Shown here one piece after another: positions 33,212 through 41,051 of a DNA stretch of 64,000 nt. The stretch comes from Actinoallomurus liliacearum. GTDB lineage: Bacteria > Actinomycetota > Actinomycetes > Streptosporangiales > Streptosporangiaceae. The notes beneath the pieces were generated by a model. The model was not told the origin of the DNA and searched no databases. It was given only the letters and a program-made list of their open reading frames with translations. How positions within the stretch are numbered: the first letter of the stretch is position 1; each line of letters begins with the position of its first letter. The stretch covers positions 186,001 to 250,000 of the forward strand of contig NZ_BAABHJ010000017.1 of NCBI RefSeq assembly GCF_039542035.1. The letters are read 5' to 3'. The translations under genes were made by a program, and so were the position numbers.

Positions 33212-35497
33212 TCAGGACATCCCCGGAAGGAACTGGATGAACAAATCGATGATCTTGATGCCGATGAACGGCGCGATGATGCCGCCGAGCCCATAGACGT
33301 ACAGGTTCCGCGACAGCAACTTCGACGCGCTGCTCGGGCGGTACTTCACGCCCCGCAGGGCAAGCGGGATCAGCGCGACGATGACGATCGCGTTGAAGAT
33401 GACGGCCGACAGAATCGCCGACTGCGGACTGTGCAGCCGCATGATGTTGAGCTTGTCGAGACCGGGGTATACCGCCGCGAACATCGCGGGGATGATCGCG
33501 AAGTATTTGGCGATGTCGTTGGCGATCGAGAAGGTCGTCAGCGCACCGCGGGTGATCAGCAACTGCTTGCCGATCTCCACGATCTCGATGAGCTTCGTCG
33601 GGTTGGAGTCGAGGTCGACCATGTTGCCGGCCTCCTTGGCGGCCGACGTGCCGGTGTTCATGGCCACGCCGACGTCGGCCTGGGCGAGCGCGGGCGCGTC
33701 GTTGGTGCCGTCGCCGGTCATGGCCACGAGCTTGCCGCCCTGCTGCTCCTTCTTGATCAGCGCCATCTTGTCCTCGGGCTTGGCCTCGGCGAGGAAGTCG
33801 TCCACGCCGGCCTCGTCCGCGATGGCCTTGGCCGTCAGCGGGTTGTCCCCTGTGATCATCACGGTGCGGATGCCCATCCGGCGCATCTCGTCGAAACGCT
33901 CGCGCATGCCGGCCTTGACCACGTCCTTCAGGTGAATGACGCCGAGCACGTGCGCTCTCGTCGTCGCACCGTTCTCGCGGACGACCTCGCCGACCACAAG
34001 GGGTGTGCCGCCGCTGGCCGAGATCCCGTCCACGATGTGGCCGATCTCGCCGGTGGGATGGCCGCCGTTGTCGCGGACCCACTTCATCACCGCGGTCGCC
34101 GCGCCCTTGCGCAGCATCCGGGTCGTCTCACCCCCGTGGCTACGCCCCACCACCCCTGTCTCACCCCCGTGGCTACGCCCCACCACCCCTGTCTCACCCC
34201 CATGGCTGCGCCCCACCGCCCCCCGCTCCGGCACGCCGTCTCCGTCCAGGTCGACGCCGGACATGCGCGTCTGGGCGGTGAACTCGATCCATTCGGCGTG
34301 GTTCAGCTCGCCGGGCGTGCGCTCGCGCAGGCCGTACGTGGTCTTGGCGAAGACCACGATCGAACGGCCCTCAGGGGTCTCGTCGGCGAGGCTGGACAAC
34401 TGCGCCGCGTCGGCGAGCACCTGCTCGCTCACCCCGTACACCGGAGTGAACGCTGCGGCCTGCCGGTTGCCCAGCGTGATGGTGCCGGTCTTGTCCAGCA
34501 GCAGCGTGTTGACGTCGCCGGCCGCCTCGACGGCACGGCCGCTCATCGCGAGGACGTTGCGCTGCACGAGCCGATCCATCCCGGCGATGCCGATCGCGCT
34601 CAGCAGCGCGCCGATCGTCGTCGGGATGAGGCAGACCAGCAGGGAGACCATGACGATTCCGGTGACGCCGTGCGCGTTCAGCGCGAGCGAGTCCGCCACG
34701 CCCGGCTGGTTCGTCTTGGAGAAGATCGCCAGCGGCTGCAGGGTCGCGACCGCCATCACGAAGATGATCGTCAGCGATACCAGCAGGATGTTGAGGGCGA
34801 TCTCATTCGGGGTCTTCTGCCGGTTCGCGCCCTCGACCAGGGCGATCATCTTGTCGATGAAGCTCTCGCCCGGTCTCTGGGTGATCTTGACGATGATCTG
34901 GTCGGACAGCACCCTGGTGCCGCCCGTGACCGCGGACCGGTCACCGCCGGACTCGCGGATGACCGGCGCCGACTCGCCGGTGATCGCCGACTCGTCGACG
35001 CTGGCGATGCCCTCGACGACGTCCCCGTCGCCGGGGATGATCTGCCCGGCCTCGACGACCACGTGGTCGCCCTGCTGGAGCTGCGGCGCGGGCACCGGCT
35101 CCTCTTGGAGCCGCCGTCCGGGCGCCCAGTCGATCAGGCGACGCGCCATCGTGTCGGTCTTGGCCTTGCGCAGCGTGTCGGCCTGCGCCTTTCCCCGGCC
35201 CTCGGCCACCGCCTCGGCGAGGTTCGCGAAGACGACGGTCAGCCAGAGCCAGACCACGATCAGCCAGGCGAACCAGTCGGGCTTCGCGACCGCCAGGATC
35301 GTCGACCACACGGCGCCGATCTCGACGATGAACATGACCGGGTTGCGCCACATCGTGCGCGGATCCAGCTTCTTGACGGCGTTCGGCAGCGACGTGAGCA
35401 GTTGCTTGGGATCGAGGAGGCCGCCCTGGACACGCCCGCCTGACGGCTTCGACGGCTCCGGCGCCTCGGTGGGAGCTTCAGTGACCTGTGTGGACAT
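33212..35497 (-). CDS. kdpB: KdpB, catalytic P-type ATPase subunit
   Basis: 761 residues. Phosphorylation motif DKTGTITLGN, actuator motif ITGESAPVI, and hinge MTGDGTNDAPALAQADVGVAMN are all intact. Seven membrane helices occupy the usual places. It hydrolyses ATP to drive K+ import by KdpA. It is about 80 residues longer than E. coli KdpB. Much of the excess is an insert in the nucleotide-binding domain after FTAQTRMSGVDL, containing three copies of an 11-residue unit (GVVGRSHGGET) encoded by a 33-bp tandem repeat. The ATG shares one base with the kdpA stop. Confidence 0.95.
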   Translation of the reverse strand: MSTQVTEAPTEAPEPSKPSGGRVQGGLLDPKQLLTSLPNAVKKLDPRTMWRNPVMFIVEIGAVWSTILAVAKPDWFAWLIVVWLWLTVVFANLAEAVAEGRGKAQADTLRKAKTDTMARRLIDWAPGRRLQEEPVPAPQLQQGDHVVVEAGQIIPGDGDVVEGIASVDESAITGESAPVIRESGGDRSAVTGGTRVLSDQIIVKITQRPGESFIDKMIALVEGANRQKTPNEIALNILLVSLTIIFVMAVATLQPLAIFSKTNQPGVADSLALNAHGVTGIVMVSLLVCLIPTTIGALLSAIGIAGMDRLVQRNVLAMSGRAVEAAGDVNTLLLDKTGTITLGNRQAAAFTPVYGVSEQVLADAAQLSSLADETPEGRSIVVFAKTTYGLRERTPGELNHAEWIEFTAQTRMSGVDLDGDGVPERGAVGRSHGGETGVVGRSHGGETGVVGRSHGGETTRMLRKGAATAVMKWVRDNGGHPTGEIGHIVDGISASGGTPLVVGEVVRENGATTRAHVLGVIHLKDVVKAGMRERFDEMRRMGIRTVMITGDNPLTAKAIADEAGVDDFLAEAKPEDKMALIKKEQQGGKLVAMTGDGTNDAPALAQADVGVAMNTGTSAAKEAGNMVDLDSNPTKLIEIVEIGKQLLITRGALTTFSIANDIAKYFAIIPAMFAAVYPGLDKLNIMRLHSPQSAILSAVIFNAIVIVALIPLALRGVKYRPSSASKLLSRNLYVYGLGGIIAPFIGIKIIDLFIQFLPGMS
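34125..34223. repeat. three tandem 33-bp repeats inside kdpB
   Basis: Units at 34125-34157, 34158-34190 and 34191-34223. The first two are identical; the third differs at about four positions. The unit length is a multiple of three, so the frame is kept, adding a Gly/Arg/Ser/His-rich loop to the ATPase N-domain. Copy number is likely to vary between strains. Confidence 0.9.
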
Positions 35498-37158
35498 CAG
35501 TGAATTCCTTCGGCCAACGGCCCGAGCGCGAGCGCCGGGAGGAACGTCAGGGCGACAAGGACGACCGTCACGCCGGCGACCATGCCGACGAACTGCGGAC
35601 GGTGAGTGGGAAGGGTGCCCTCCGACGCCGGGGTGTGCCCCTGCCGGGCGAGAGACCCGGCCAGACCGAGTACGAAGATCATCGGCAGGAAGCGCCCGAA
35701 GACCATCGCCAGGCCAAGCGCGGTGTCGTACCAGGTCGTGTTCACCGTGATCCCGGCGAACGCCGATCCATTGTTGTTCGACGCCGAGGTGAAGGCGTAC
35801 AGCACCTCCGACAGCCCGTGCGGACCGCTGTTGGCCATACCGGCCCGCTCGCCGGGCAGCGCCATCGCGAACGCGGTACCGACGAGCACGCAGATCGGGG
35901 TGATCAGGAAGTAGGTCGCCGCAAACTTGATCTCGCGGCTGCTGATCTTCTTACCGAGGTACTCGGGGGTGCGGCCGACCATCAGCCCGGCCACGAACAC
36001 CGTGATCACCGCGAGGATCAGCATGCCGTACAGGCCCGAACCCGTGCCGCCCGGCGCGACCTCGCCCAGCATCATGTTGAACATCGTCATCATGCCGCCG
36101 AGGCTGGTGTAGGAGTCGTGGAAGGAATCCACCGCGCCGGTCGAGGTCAGCGTGGTGGCGTCCGCGAACGTCGCGGAGTTCGCCACCCCGAACCGCGCCT
36201 CCACGCCCTCCATGGATGAGCCGATCGCGGTCGGGACCGTGCCGTGGTGAGAGAGCTGGAAGTACGACAGGAGCGTCATGCTGATGATCGCGAGAGTGGC
36301 CATCACCGACACGATCGCGTAACCCTGCTTGTTGCTGCCGACCATGCGCCCGAACGTCCGGGGCAGGCTGAAGCTGATGATCAGCATCAGGAAGATCTCC
36401 AGCCAGTTGGTCCACGTCGTCGGGTTCTCGAACGGGTGGGCGGAGTTCGCGTTGTAGAACCCGCCGCCGTTGGTGCCGAGTTCCTTGATGACCTCCTGGC
36501 TCGCCACCGGGCCCCCGGTGATCGACTGCTTGGCGCCCGCGAGGGTCTGGATCGTGTGCGGGTCGTGGAAGTTCTGCACCGCGCCGCCGATCACGAGGAT
36601 GACCGCGCCGATGAACGCGATCGGCAGCAGGATCCGCAGCGTGCCGCGGACCAGGTCGACCCAGAAGTTGCCGAGGCACTCGGTCCTCTTGCGCGCGAAG
36701 CCGCGGACCAGGGCGATCGCCACCGCCATGCCGACGGCGGCGGACACGAAGTTCTGCACCGCCAGGCCGGCCATCTGCACGAGGTGGCCCATGGTCGACT
36801 CACCGGAGTACGACTGCCAGTTGGTGTTCGTGGTGAAGCTGATGGCGGTGTTCCACGCCTGGTGCGTCATCACCGGCTTGAACCCCAGACTCAGCATCAG
36901 ATGGTTCTGCAACCGCTGGAGACCATAGAGGAACAGCACCGACACCACCGAGAACGCCAGCACGCTCCGGGCGTAGGTGGCCCAGGTCTGCTCGGCCTCC
37001 GGATGCGCCCCGATCAACCGGTAGGTCAACCGCTCGACCCGGGAGTGTCGCGTACCGGTGTAGACCCGGTACATGTAGTCGCCCAGCGGCCGATAGACCA
37101 GGGCCAGAGCGAGCACCAGGGATCCCGTGAAGAGGATCCCGGCGACCGTCATGCTCAT
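35497..37158 (-). CDS. kdpA: KdpA, potassium-binding channel-like subunit
   Basis: 553 residues, ten membrane helices. The selectivity-filter loops are visible: TTNTNWQSYSGE, GTNGGGFYNANSAHPFENPT, the third loop around LTSTGAVDSFHD, and ASNNNGSAFAG. KdpA passes K+ towards KdpB. Start ATG at 37158, with a second Met two residues later; it overlaps the kdpF stop by one base. Length matches the family. Confidence 0.95.
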   Translation of the reverse strand: MSMTVAGILFTGSLVLALALVYRPLGDYMYRVYTGTRHSRVERLTYRLIGAHPEAEQTWATYARSVLAFSVVSVLFLYGLQRLQNHLMLSLGFKPVMTHQAWNTAISFTTNTNWQSYSGESTMGHLVQMAGLAVQNFVSAAVGMAVAIALVRGFARKRTECLGNFWVDLVRGTLRILLPIAFIGAVILVIGGAVQNFHDPHTIQTLAGAKQSITGGPVASQEVIKELGTNGGGFYNANSAHPFENPTTWTNWLEIFLMLIISFSLPRTFGRMVGSNKQGYAIVSVMATLAIISMTLLSYFQLSHHGTVPTAIGSSMEGVEARFGVANSATFADATTLTSTGAVDSFHDSYTSLGGMMTMFNMMLGEVAPGGTGSGLYGMLILAVITVFVAGLMVGRTPEYLGKKISSREIKFAATYFLITPICVLVGTAFAMALPGERAGMANSGPHGLSEVLYAFTSASNNNGSAFAGITVNTTWYDTALGLAMVFGRFLPMIFVLGLAGSLARQGHTPASEGTLPTHRPQFVGMVAGVTVVLVALTFLPALALGPLAEGIH

Positions 37159-37247
37159 CAGAAACGCTCCGGGAAAAGTAGGGCGGCCACCAGGAAGACC
37201 GACAGGAGCACGGCCAGGATCAGCCCGACCACGTTCTCCACGCTCAC
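37158..37247 (-). CDS. kdpF: KdpF, small stabilising subunit
   Basis: 29 residues from GTG 37247, too short for most gene finders. A single hydrophobic helix (VVGLILAVLLSVFLVAALLF) ends in PERF, the conserved Pro-Glu-(Lys/Arg)-Phe tail of KdpF. The stop shares a base with the kdpA start, and the GTG overlaps the stop of the upstream 27-residue gene. KdpF is a lipid-like stabiliser of the KdpABC complex. Confidence 0.9.
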   Translation of the reverse strand: MSVENVVGLILAVLLSVFLVAALLFPERF

Positions 37248-37327
37248 AGTCGCTCGACCGCCCTCACGATGAGGCTGAACAGGGCGAAGATCGCCACTGT
37301 CAGCAGGATGTAGACCAGGTCAGCCAT
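37244..37327 (-). CDS. 27-residue single-helix membrane peptide before kdpF
   Basis: ATG 37327 with GAGAGAA upstream; ends in TGA overlapping the kdpF GTG. It is one hydrophobic helix (LVYILLTVAIFALFSLIV) with a basic RAVERL tail. It is not KdpF, which follows directly. Position and tight coupling suggest a further small subunit or regulator of the Kdp pump. I know no characterised function. Confidence 0.7.
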   Translation of the reverse strand: MADLVYILLTVAIFALFSLIVRAVERL

Positions 37328-37814
37328 TTCTCTCGGTTCCTCTATTCGCTTCACGGGGATGACCGCCGTGCCGCCGAGCGCCGTCAAGGGTCGCGGCCTC
37401 GATCGGACCGCCGGTCCCCGTGGTCGGATCTGCCCGAAGGGCGGGCTCGTGGAAGTGGAAGTCGACCCACACCGGATCGGCTCGCCGGTAACGGCGTAGG
37501 GCATCGATCACCGTGTGCACCGAGGCCGCCAAGGCCCCGCCGAGGACGTACACCGCCGCGCGAACGATGTCGTCACTCCCTGTGATCCGGATGTACCCGA
37601 AGCGGTGCACGTCGAAGCCGGTGACGCACATCCACGCGACTCCGCCGAGCGCGGCACCGTCCACGATCCGGCTCTGCCATGCCCAGGCCACGACGGCCGC
37701 CGCGACGACCGCGAACGCGGCCTGCCACGGTAGCCCGGCCATTACGACGGCCAGAGCGAAGACGCAGCCGCTACCGCCGGCCAAAGACCATGCGGAGATG
37801 TCCAGGCGCGTCAT
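37320..37814 (-). CDS. membrane protein at the head of the kdp operon
   Basis: 164 residues from ATG 37814 (MTRLDISAWSLAGG); an ATG six codons upstream at 37832 is the alternative. Two hydrophobic segments near the N-terminus (FALAVVMAGLPW, FAVVAAAVVAWAW), a central part GFDVHRFGYIRITGSDDIVRAAVYVLGGALAASVHTVIDALRR with a third helix, and a polar tail containing DFHFHEP. The stop overlaps the 27-residue gene by 8 bp, placing it first in the kdp transcript. Family not recognised. Confidence 0.65.
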   Translation of the reverse strand: MTRLDISAWSLAGGSGCVFALAVVMAGLPWQAAFAVVAAAVVAWAWQSRIVDGAALGGVAWMCVTGFDVHRFGYIRITGSDDIVRAAVYVLGGALAASVHTVIDALRRYRRADPVWVDFHFHEPALRADPTTGTGGPIEAATLDGARRHGGHPREANRGTERNG

Positions 37815-37912
37815 CGCATCCTCCTTGAGCATGCCGACGGCATGCCCCGCCGGCCCCCACGTCGGGGCTACGGCAGGAGTAAACGCCCGATTTCCGGGGT
37901 TTCGGTCGCTAT

Positions 37913-37960
37913 TGACGGAGTCTTAGCGCGCGCCCTCCGGGCCTTAACGGACTTCTAACG
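37913..37960 (-). promoter_or_regulatory. predicted KdpE operator array upstream of the kdp operon
   Basis: Plus-strand half-sites TTGACG (37913), TTAGCG (37923), TTAACG (37944), CTAACG (37955), spaced 10, 21 and 11 bp. It lies 81-146 bp upstream of the two possible starts of the first kdp-operon gene. Same order of half-site types as at 21387. Confidence 0.62.
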
Positions 37961-37979
37961 ACCCCACCGGTACACGGCT

Positions 37980-38006
37980 TACGGCTCCGGCGTGACGAAA
38001 GCCGTA
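37980..38006 (-). terminator. weak hairpin after the dehydratase gene
   Basis: TACGGCT and AGCCGTA form a 7-bp stem with a 13-nt loop just beyond the stop of the dehydratase gene (38013). No U-tract. Confidence 0.35.
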
Positions 38007-38012
38007 GGGCGA

Positions 38013-39728
38013 TCAGTGCGACTCGCGGGCCACCTCGTCGCCCGAGGAACCGACCAGGAAGTCCTGGTCCGCGCCGGTGTCCGCGCCCATGACGGTGTCG
38101 ACGTACAGCCGCTCCCAGCCGCGGAGCGGGCGGGCCACGCTCTCCAGCATGGCCCGCGAGGGTTCCCGGCGGTCCAGCTCCTCCTGCGGGATGTCCACGT
38201 CGATCCTGCGGTTCTCGACGTCCAGGACGATCGGATCGCCGGTCCGGACCCGGCCCAGCGGGCCGCCCGCCGCGGCCTCCGGCGAGACGTGCAGGACGAC
38301 CGTGCCGTACGCCGTGCCGCTCATGCGGCCGTCGCAGACCCGGACCATGTCGCGGACGCCCTGCTTGAGGAGCTTCTCCGGCAGCGGCATGTTCGAGACC
38401 TCCGGCATGCCCGGGTAGCCCTTCGGGCCGCAGCCCCGCAGGACGAGCACGGAGTCCTCGTCGACGTCGAGGTCCGGGTCGTCCAGGCGGGCGTGCAGGT
38501 CCTCGATCGAGTCGAACACCACGGCGCGGCCCCGGTGGCGCATCAGGCGTGGGGAGGCCGCCGCGGGCTTGATGATGGCGCCGTCGGGCGCGAGGTTGCC
38601 GCGCAGCACGGCGATCCCGGCGGCGGGCCGCAGCGGCGACTCCCGGCCGCGGATGACCTCCGGGTCCCAGATCTCCGCGTCGCCGAGGTGGTCCACGAGC
38701 GGCCGCCCCGTGACGGTGAGCGCGGCGGGGTCGAGGAGGTCCTGAACCTGGCGGAGCACCGCGTGCAGGCCGCCCGCCCGGTGGAGGTCCTCCATCAGGA
38801 AACGGCCGGCGGGCTGCAGGTTCACGAGCAGCGGGACGTCCGCGCCGATCCGGTCGAAGTCGTCCAGGGTGAGGGGGACGCCGAGCCGGCCGGCGATGGC
38901 GAGCAGGTGGACGACCGCGTTGGTCGAGCCGCCGAGCGCCGCCAGCGCGACGATCGCGTTCCGGAACGATCCGATCGACAGCACGTCGCCGGGTCTGCGG
39001 CCCTCGTGCACCATCTCGACGGCCAGCCGGCCGGTATCGTGCGCCCGGGCGAGCAGGCGGCTGTCCGGCGCGGGCAGACCCGCGGTGCCGGGGAGCGTGG
39101 TGCCGAGCACCTCGGCGAGCAGGCCCATCGTGGAGGCCGTGCCCATCGTGTTGCAGTGGCCACGGCTACGGATCATGCAGGACTCGGACTCCAGGAAGTC
39201 GCGCTCGGACAGTTCGCCGGCGCGTACCTCCTCGCTGAGGCGCCAGACGTCGGTGCCACACCCGAGCGGCACGCCGCGGAACGTGCCGGACAGCATCGGC
39301 CCGCCGGGCACGACGACCGCGGGCAGGTTCACCGAGGCCGCCGCCATCAGCAGGGACGGGATCGTCTTGTCGCAACCGCCGAGCAGGACGACGCCGTCGA
39401 CGGGATTGCCGCGCAGCATCTCCTCGGTCGCCATCGCGGCCATGTTGCGCCACAGCATCGCGGTCGGGCGCAACTGCGTCTCGCCCAGGGACACGACGGG
39501 CAGGTTCAGCGGGACGCCGCCGGCCTCCCACACGCCCTGCTTGACGCTCTCCGCCACCTCGTCCAGGTGGCTGTTGCAGGGGGTCAGGTCCGAGGCGGTG
39601 TTGGCGATGGCGATCTGCGGTCGCCCGTCGAAGGCGTGACCGGGCAGGCCCCGGCGCATCCACGCCCGGTGGATGTACGCGTTACGGTCCTGCCCCGAGT
39701 ACCACTGTGAGCTGCGCAGAACAGACAT
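38013..39728 (-). CDS. IlvD/Edd-family dehydratase, sugar-acid type
   Basis: 571 residues. The Fe-S cysteines are in TPCNSH, GGCDKT and GHCNTMGTASTM, and KGYPGMPEVSNM and CDGRMSGTAYGT close the active site. The entry motif SSQWYSGQDRNAYIHRAWMRRGLP is that of the pentonate/hexonate dehydratases (arabonate, xylonate, galactonate) rather than of dihydroxyacid dehydratase IlvD. It converts an aldonate to 2-keto-3-deoxyaldonate; the exact sugar is unknown. It stands alone without pathway partners. The next gene upstream (VOC) is on a different transcript or weakly linked. Confidence 0.85.
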   Translation of the reverse strand: MSVLRSSQWYSGQDRNAYIHRAWMRRGLPGHAFDGRPQIAIANTASDLTPCNSHLDEVAESVKQGVWEAGGVPLNLPVVSLGETQLRPTAMLWRNMAAMATEEMLRGNPVDGVVLLGGCDKTIPSLLMAAASVNLPAVVVPGGPMLSGTFRGVPLGCGTDVWRLSEEVRAGELSERDFLESESCMIRSRGHCNTMGTASTMGLLAEVLGTTLPGTAGLPAPDSRLLARAHDTGRLAVEMVHEGRRPGDVLSIGSFRNAIVALAALGGSTNAVVHLLAIAGRLGVPLTLDDFDRIGADVPLLVNLQPAGRFLMEDLHRAGGLHAVLRQVQDLLDPAALTVTGRPLVDHLGDAEIWDPEVIRGRESPLRPAAGIAVLRGNLAPDGAIIKPAAASPRLMRHRGRAVVFDSIEDLHARLDDPDLDVDEDSVLVLRGCGPKGYPGMPEVSNMPLPEKLLKQGVRDMVRVCDGRMSGTAYGTVVLHVSPEAAAGGPLGRVRTGDPIVLDVENRRIDVDIPQEELDRREPSRAMLESVARPLRGWERLYVDTVMGADTGADQDFLVGSSGDEVARESH

Positions 39729-39810
39729 GTTCCATCTCCTCGAACGGCAACCCAGTGCATGGAATCACATGGGGCCGCTCGGCGTCACCCACGGTCCGCC
39801 GCCCGTACGA

Positions 39811-40266
39811 TCAGGAGCCCTCGCCCCACAGCCGGCGTACGGTCTCAAAGACCTTCTGGTTGTGGGAGATCTCGACGACGTTGCCGTCCGGGTCCTTCAG
39901 GGCGCAGATGTAGCCGACCGGGCCGGGCATGTCGCGCGGCTCCCAGTGCAGGCACCCGAGCTCCCGGGCGCGGTCGGCGAGCGCGTCGACGTCCTCCCGC
40001 CGCGGCACCTCGATGCCGAGGTGCGCGAACGGGGCGAGCAGCCCCAGCCTGCCGCCCCTGTCCTCGTTGAACGACACGAGGACCAGCACGAACGGCGTCT
40101 CGACCTGCTTGTCGTTGGACAACCACGCGCTCTCGCCGGCGGCGTCCGCGAAGCGTTCGACGACCACCAGGGGCGTGAGCGCCGTGTAGAACTCGATCGC
40201 CTTGTCGAGGTCCCCGGTCGGCAGCGCGACATGCGTCCAGCGGGCCTGCGTCAGAGCCGTCCCCAT
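39811..40266 (-). CDS. VOC-family (glyoxalase/bleomycin-resistance fold) protein
   Basis: 151 residues from ATG 40266 with GGGAGGA 4-10 bases upstream. Two beta-alpha-beta-beta-beta modules: WTHVALPTGDLDKAIEFYTAL with the first metal His, and VGYICALKDPDGNVVEISHNQ with the metal Glu. The family binds divalent metal and includes glyoxalase I, dioxygenases and resistance proteins. The longer reading to 40551 lacks support. Substrate unknown. Confidence 0.85.
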   Translation of the reverse strand: MGTALTQARWTHVALPTGDLDKAIEFYTALTPLVVVERFADAAGESAWLSNDKQVETPFVLVLVSFNEDRGGRLGLLAPFAHLGIEVPRREDVDALADRARELGCLHWEPRDMPGPVGYICALKDPDGNVVEISHNQKVFETVRRLWGEGS

Positions 40267-40349
40267 GGCGTCCTCCCGAGCACCGTCGCGAACCTGGCCG
40301 TCCCCCCAGGCTACGAATCCGCCTGTCGCGGGTCCACGCCCGCGCGCCC

Positions 40350-40919
40350 TCAGCGCGCCCCGACGAGCTCGGCCGGGTCGAAACTCAGCTCGAACGGTTC
40401 CGCCGACTTCAGGATCTCCCCCGCGTGCGCCGCGGCGATCTTCGCGTATCCCCGCCCGCGCAGTTCGTAGACGGTGACCTGTACGACGCCGGACAGCTCC
40501 ACCTCGACGAAGAAGGGAATGCCGCCTTCCGCGTAGCGCTGAGACTTCCACGCGCGTCCGAACGCGGTGTTACCGGGACTGAGGATTTCGGCCACCATCG
40601 TCACGTCCGCGGCGTTCATACACGGGCCCGCGTCGGAGAGCGCGTCGGCCGATCCGACCATGACGTCCGGGATCAGAAGATCGGCCCCGAGTTGGAGGTT
40701 GACCTCGCGGTTCGCCTCAAGGCCGAGCGGCGCCGCGTCGTCGAAGAGCCTCTCCAGCCGTTTGGCGGCCCACTGATGCGGTTTCGGAGGCACGGGGGAT
40801 ACCACCAGTCTTCCTTCGAGGAGCTCCTGGCGCATGCCGTTCTCCGGCAGGGCCAGCACCTCCTCGATCGTCCAGCTCGTTCGGTAATGATCGGGCGGCA
40901 CGGCAAACGCCTTCGTCAT
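40350..40919 (-). CDS. Uma2-family PD-(D/E)XK nuclease-like protein
   Basis: 189 residues from ATG 40919, which follows GGAGGTGATC. The Uma2 pattern is clear: WTIEEVLALPENGMRQELLEGRLVVSP at the start, LIPDVMV with the catalytic Asp, VAEILSPGN with Glu, and WKSQRYAEGGIPFFVEVEL with Lys. This domain is expanded in actinomycetes and cyanobacteria and has an endonuclease fold; its biological role is not established. It is monocistronic. Confidence 0.88.
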   Translation of the reverse strand: MTKAFAVPPDHYRTSWTIEEVLALPENGMRQELLEGRLVVSPVPPKPHQWAAKRLERLFDDAAPLGLEANREVNLQLGADLLIPDVMVGSADALSDAGPCMNAADVTMVAEILSPGNTAFGRAWKSQRYAEGGIPFFVEVELSGVVQVTVYELRGRGYAKIAAAHAGEILKSAEPFELSFDPAELVGAR

Positions 40920-41007
40920 CGGTGGATCACCTCCGTACACGTCGCCAGTCTCGCACGCCGGCGAATCACTGTAAGCAACGACTCGGTTACAGACATCGAA
41001 AACGCGA

Positions 41008-41041
41008 AATCCCGCCCCCGGCCGGTGCCGGGGGCGGGATT
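41008..41041. terminator. perfect 15-bp hairpin terminator after DUF3710
   Basis: Arms 41008-41022 and 41027-41041 are perfectly complementary around a CGGT loop, 11 bp past the DUF3710 stop. GC-rich with AAT/ATT at the base. Confidence 0.85.
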
Positions 41042-41051
41042 CGGGGTCGGG

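Noticed and set aside
38013..39728. Calling the dehydratase IlvD
   Set aside because: The N-terminal SQWYSG...RRGLP motif is that of sugar-acid dehydratases, and no branched-chain amino-acid genes are nearby.
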